Of a DNA stretch of 64,000 nucleotides, positions 61,113 to 64,000 are shown piece by piece. Where the stretch lies: NCBI GenBank assembly GCA_025056255.1, contig JANWVT010000010.1:68662-132661 (forward strand). The letters run 5' to 3'. The stretch comes from Bernardetiaceae bacterium (GTDB lineage: Bacteria > Bacteroidota > Bacteroidia > Cytophagales > Thermoflexibacteraceae). Each line of letters starts with the position of its first letter. Position 1 is the stretch's first letter. The notes below the pieces were generated by a model. The model worked only from the letters and a program-made list of their open reading frames with translations. It was not told the origin of the DNA and did no database searches. Made by a program: the position numbers and the translations under genes.

Positions 61113-61421
61113 ATGAAAAAAGTAGAAGAAAAGCAGCAATTATCTGAATTTCTGAGCATTGATGAAGGCGGCAAACTCGTTGGAATAGAAAAAGTGTTGT
61201 GTAGTGAGTCCGGCAAATCCTCTTATGCCATAGGTAATCGCCTCACAATGTTATTTTTTGGATTGGTGATACTGGTAATTGGAGGAGTGTGTGCAATGCT
61301 CACTTGGCATAATTCCATAACAGTAGCTGCCCAAGAGTGGATAGTGTTCGGATTGATTTGCCTAACACTTATTTTGCCAATACTGTTCTTTTTAGCCATT
61401 TTACGTTTTTTGTTGCGCTGA
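61113..61421 (+). CDS. small membrane protein, unknown
   Basis: I start at the ATG 61113 (102 residues) because the 8 codons before it are unrelated to the rest. Two hydrophobic helices (about 42-62 and 77-100) follow a polar, Lys/Glu-rich N-terminal 35 residues (MKKVEEKQQLSEFLSIDEGG). The family is not recognised. It lies 101 bases after the gliding-motility CTD protein on the same strand and 634 bases before the DciA-like gene. It may be a small regulator or assembly factor, but nothing shows it. Confidence 0.55.
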   Translation: MKKVEEKQQLSEFLSIDEGGKLVGIEKVLCSESGKSSYAIGNRLTMLFFGLVILVIGGVCAMLTWHNSITVAAQEWIVFGLICLTLILPILFFLAILRFLLR

Positions 61422-61523
61422 GCTATCCTACCTAATTAATAAGGCAGATATTACGTGAGTGGGCATGGCTTTAATGAGACTTGTGCAATAAAATCTTAGA
61501 AGCGTTTTATTGATGCAAGCGCC

Positions 61524-61735
61524 TAAGCGATTGTTTAATTTTTAGGTCAATTTTGACAAAAGCATATTCATAAAGGCAAATTTGCCGTTATTCGTGTCCT
61601 CGCGAACTACCCTGTTGTATAATGACGTGCGCTCGTGTGTAGTAAGGCAAAATCCTGTTCATCATGCTATCTTGTTTGAGTTAGGTTGCTATCCATCCTA
61701 TTTGCCCCTGTAAAAAAACCTAAACATGCTCTAAC
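61524..61735 (-). repeat. dispersed intergenic repeat A, copy 3
   Basis: On the minus strand this begins GAGCATGTTTAGGTTTTTTT and carries GCAAATAGGATGGATAGC, then GTTCGCGAGGACACGAATAA, GGCAAATTTGCCTTTATGAA and AATTGACCTAAAAATTAAAC. The left blocks and the core match copies 1 and 2; the middle is divergent and shorter. The rest of the gap 61422-62055 shows nothing else I can support. Confidence 0.6.
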
Positions 61736-62055
61736 AACCCCACAGTTTAAGCATAAAGCACACCCCTTGCATACCAACTATTACCAAATACATGGCTGTA
61801 CCAGAAAAAGTACCATTCCAAAATATACGTTTTCGTACCAGTGCTCCACTTTTAGTTTTTTTATAAAAATATGAATATCAGGCTTGTAGCGAATCATTTG
61901 CGTTTACATGAGGGAAAGCAAAGGTCATTTGCTACTGCAACAAGTGTGCTGGCAAATTCACAGTCAGCGCACCCACAGCAAAACAGAGTAGCCAAATTGT
62001 TACAAGCATGATTGTAAAAATATGCTCAACTACGCGTTAATTTGCAGTTAGTAAT

Positions 62056-62394
62056 TTGCTTACAGCTGTGCTCAACACAAATACAAATTCTTGGGAAACA
62101 GTTCGCAACAGCGAAGCTACTCCTTTGAAAGAGGTGATTAACCGCATGTTACAAGCGTATGGGCTTGCTGAAAAGTATCACCAAGTACAGGTTGTACAGT
62201 CGCTACGCAACATGTTAGCCCCCCATTTGAGCAGCCAAATAGACACTATTTACATCCGCAACAATCAGATAGTTATGCAAGTAAGCTCTGCTGCTTTGCG
62301 TCAAGAGCTTGCTATGTGGCGCGACCAGCTGCTATTGCGTTTGAAAGAAAAAGAACCGTTGGCAGCCAATATTCAAGCCATTGTATTAATTTGA
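62056..62394 (+). CDS. DUF721 protein, DciA-like
   Basis: The 112-residue protein would start at TTG 62056 or GTG 62068; no ATG precedes the conserved region. PLKEVINRMLQAYGLAEKYH near 24-43 and the KH-like end LYIRNNQIVMQVSSAALRQEL-type pattern (IYIRNNQIVMQVSSAALRQE near 75-94) match DUF721/DciA, which loads the DnaB replicative helicase in bacteria without DnaC. Bacteroidota forms are about 95-110 residues. It lies 78 bases before manC. Confidence 0.82.
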   Translation: MLTAVLNTNTNSWETVRNSEATPLKEVINRMLQAYGLAEKYHQVQVVQSLRNMLAPHLSSQIDTIYIRNNQIVMQVSSAALRQELAMWRDQLLLRLKEKEPLAANIQAIVLI

Positions 62395-62472
62395 CCATCC
62401 AAAATTTTACATTGCTTTGTTGCGTAAAGTTTTAGGGAAGCTATGAGTAATTTTAAAATGAGCCAGTAAACA

Positions 62473-63552
62473 ATGAACAAACACTATTATGTTATTGTCA
62501 TGGCAGGAGGCATAGGCACCCGTTTTTGGCCTTTTAGCCGAGTAGAGCGCCCCAAGCAGTTTCAAGATATTTTAGGAATAGGGCAAACCCTTTTACAAAT
62601 GACCGTTAAGCGCTTTAGAAAGATATGCCCTATTAGCAATATCTATGTGGTAACCAACCAAACCTATGGAGCACTTGTACGCGAACAACTACCAGAGCTC
62701 TCCGAAGAGCAGATATTACTTGAACCTTTTATGCGCAATACGGCTCCTTGTGTAGCCTATGGAGCCTATAAAATTGCAAAAAAGGACCCCCAAGCAGTTA
62801 TTGTAGTGGCTCCTTCCGACCATGTTATTCTTCATCAAGATAAGTTTGAAGAAGCCATTACCACTGCACTTCGAGCAGCTCAAAAGCATGATGCCATCAT
62901 TACATTAGGTATCACTCCTACTCGTGCAGATACGGGATACGGCTACATCAATATTGAGGAGCAACTGCTCGTAGAAGATGTCTACAAAGTGCGTACCTTC
63001 ACCGAAAAACCCAATGCTGAGATTGCTCAGGCATTTTTAGACAGTGGCGATTATGTTTGGAATGCAGGTATTTTTATTTGGCATAATCGCACCATTTTGC
63101 AGGCATTTCGGCGGCACTTGCCCGAAATCCACGAGGTTTTTGAAACCATTACTCCCAAATTCTACACCGAAGAAGAAGCACAAGCGGTTTATTGGGCTTA
63201 CGAGCGTTGCCGAAGCGTATCTATTGATTACGGTATTATGGAGCACGCCGACAACACCTACGTAGTTCCTTGCAATTTAGGGTGGTCTGATTTGGGAACA
63301 TGGAAGTCATTATATGAATATTTGCCTCATGACACAAACAACAATGTACTAAGTGGCAATATAATCACCTATGACACTTTCAACAGCCTTATTAAATCTT
63401 CCTCTGAACGCCTATTGGTAGTGCAGGGAATGAATAACTACATTATCGTAGAACACGAAAACGTATTGCTCATCTGTCACAAAGACAGTGAACAGCAAAT
63501 CAAATACATTTTAGATGATGTGCGAGAACAAAAAGGTGCCGAGTTTTTATAA
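62473..63552 (+). CDS. manC: mannose-1-phosphate guanylyltransferase
   Basis: The 359-residue protein has the nucleotidyltransferase signature GGIGTRFWPFSRVERPKQFQ near 12-31 and FMRNTAPCVAYGAYKIAKK, VVAPSDHVILHQDKFEEAI, GYGYINIEE, FTEKPNAEIAQAFL and NAGIFIWHN. It makes GDP-mannose from mannose-1-phosphate and GTP for surface polysaccharides. It lacks the C-terminal phosphomannose isomerase domain of the bifunctional form (about 470 residues), which is normal in Bacteroidota. It converges on the small membrane gene at 63557 with 4 bases between stops. Confidence 0.93.
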   Translation: MNKHYYVIVMAGGIGTRFWPFSRVERPKQFQDILGIGQTLLQMTVKRFRKICPISNIYVVTNQTYGALVREQLPELSEEQILLEPFMRNTAPCVAYGAYKIAKKDPQAVIVVAPSDHVILHQDKFEEAITTALRAAQKHDAIITLGITPTRADTGYGYINIEEQLLVEDVYKVRTFTEKPNAEIAQAFLDSGDYVWNAGIFIWHNRTILQAFRRHLPEIHEVFETITPKFYTEEEAQAVYWAYERCRSVSIDYGIMEHADNTYVVPCNLGWSDLGTWKSLYEYLPHDTNNNVLSGNIITYDTFNSLIKSSSERLLVVQGMNNYIIVEHENVLLICHKDSEQQIKYILDDVREQKGAEFL

Positions 63553-63556
63553 TTGA

Positions 63557-63817
63557 TTAGTTCCAAACTACAAAAAATTTGAGCACACCAAAACCAATGC
63601 TTAGCACAGCAAGAATGCCTGTTAGCCATTTGTTAGCCCCTAATGCGCCGCCAGCCAAAGCAGCTACTACGCCGGAGAGCACCAAGCAAACAGCTGAAAA
63701 ATGATACAAACTCATAGTTTTAAGCAGCGTTTGCACTATTTGAGCTACAATTAGGACAGCAATAGCGGCAAAAGCGGCTTTCGCCATTTTGGTGTGGGGA
63801 GTAAAGAAGTTATTCAT
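63557..63817 (-). CDS. small membrane protein, unknown
   Basis: The 86-residue protein has two to three hydrophobic helices (about 11-31, 38-62 and 64-83) and a short polar N terminus, [16 protein letters not shown]. No family is recognised. It overlaps the end of panB by 8 bases (63810-63817), so it is probably cotranscribed and coupled with it. Confidence 0.6.
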   Translation of the reverse strand: MNNFFTPHTKMAKAAFAAIAVLIVAQIVQTLLKTMSLYHFSAVCLVLSGVVAALAGGALGANKWLTGILAVLSIGFGVLKFFVVWN

Positions 63818-64000
63818 AACTTTCCAACTCGTTAGGAAAATTTACATTTTTTACATCTTCAATATAACGACAAAAGGCGTCGGTCATAATAGTATGTAGG
63901 TCGGCATATCGGCGCAAAAATCGCGGACGAAACTCATTAGTAATGCCCAACATATCATGCACTACTAATACTTGCCCGTCTACATGCGGACCGGCGCCAA
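63810..64000 (-). CDS. panB: 3-methyl-2-oxobutanoate hydroxymethyltransferase (5' part cut by window edge)
   Basis: Only the last 62 codons are inside the window. They read [39 protein letters not shown] and [13 protein letters not shown] before the TAA at 63810-63812. The GxGxxxDGQVLVxHDMLG block and the tail are those of PanB, which adds a hydroxymethyl group to 2-oxoisovalerate in pantothenate synthesis. The start lies beyond the right edge. A small membrane protein gene overlaps its end. Confidence 0.88.
   Translation of the reverse strand, partial: GAGPHVDGQVLVVHDMLGITNEFRPRFLRRYADLHTIMTDAFCRYIEDVKNVNFPNELESYE

Overview
The window reads as chromosome of a member of the Bacteroidota, most likely a gliding, carotenoid-making relative of the Cytophagales. 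Evidence: a fused SecDF, a type IX secretion style C-terminal domain on a secreted protein (59206-61011), a menaquinone gene (menD), a monofunctional aspartate kinase, an archaeal/eukaryote-type ProS, many TAnnTTTG -7 promoter boxes, and almost no strong Shine-Dalgarno sites. I cannot name genus or species.

Layout. 1-8411 is a minus-strand block: menD, a 1548-residue TamB-like protein, then tightly coupled J-domain, PspA and HD-domain genes. 8595-11726 carries apaG, the 3' remnant of a SpoIIE-type phosphatase gene, a TPR protein and moaA. 11730-18914 is minus-strand: aspartate kinase, a thioredoxin-helical-repeat protein, a lipid A acyltransferase, a methyltransferase, a PAP2/haloperoxidase lipoprotein and an RlmD-type 23S rRNA methyltransferase. 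A solitary nuoA, a WecA/MraY-type transferase and proS follow on the plus strand to 22612. 22731-25964 holds a second thioredoxin-helical-repeat operon and an M23 peptidase. 26173-30554 holds a kinase-like phosphotransferase, a corrinoid-binding protein and the carotenoid pair crtI-crtB.

30555-35310 is the most disturbed part: a frameshifted Avd-like gene (the accessory protein of diversity-generating retroelements), a caspase-like gene whose 3' end abuts it tail to tail, a membrane-anchored WD40 protein, tandem and dispersed repeats and a truncated methylmalonyl-CoA mutase small subunit. SecDF follows, then 38938-40286, which holds decayed insertion-sequence and enzyme fragments. 40287-50163 is orderly: a lipoprotein, mazG, a DUF2520 protein, a ceramidase-like protein, rbfA, a sigma factor with its anti-sigma candidate, gmk and tsaD.

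50642-54037 is a sulfur module on the minus strand: TSUP exporter, rhodanese, thioredoxin and two half-size YeeE/YedE transporters, preceded by a Crp/Fnr regulator. 54151-63817 carries DUF3050, a UbiA-like (EboC-like) transferase, YceI with a palindromic operator candidate, a 2-oxoglutarate/Fe(II)-type oxygenase, a gliding-motility CTD protein, a DciA-like DUF721 protein and a mannose-1-phosphate guanylyltransferase. The window ends inside panB.

A dispersed non-coding repeat (A) occurs four times in gaps (20621, 40058, 50358, 61524) and a shorter repeat (B) three times (20903, 33634, 50288). No tRNA, rRNA, CRISPR array or intact insertion sequence was found. No reverse transcriptase accompanies the Avd-like remnant inside the window.
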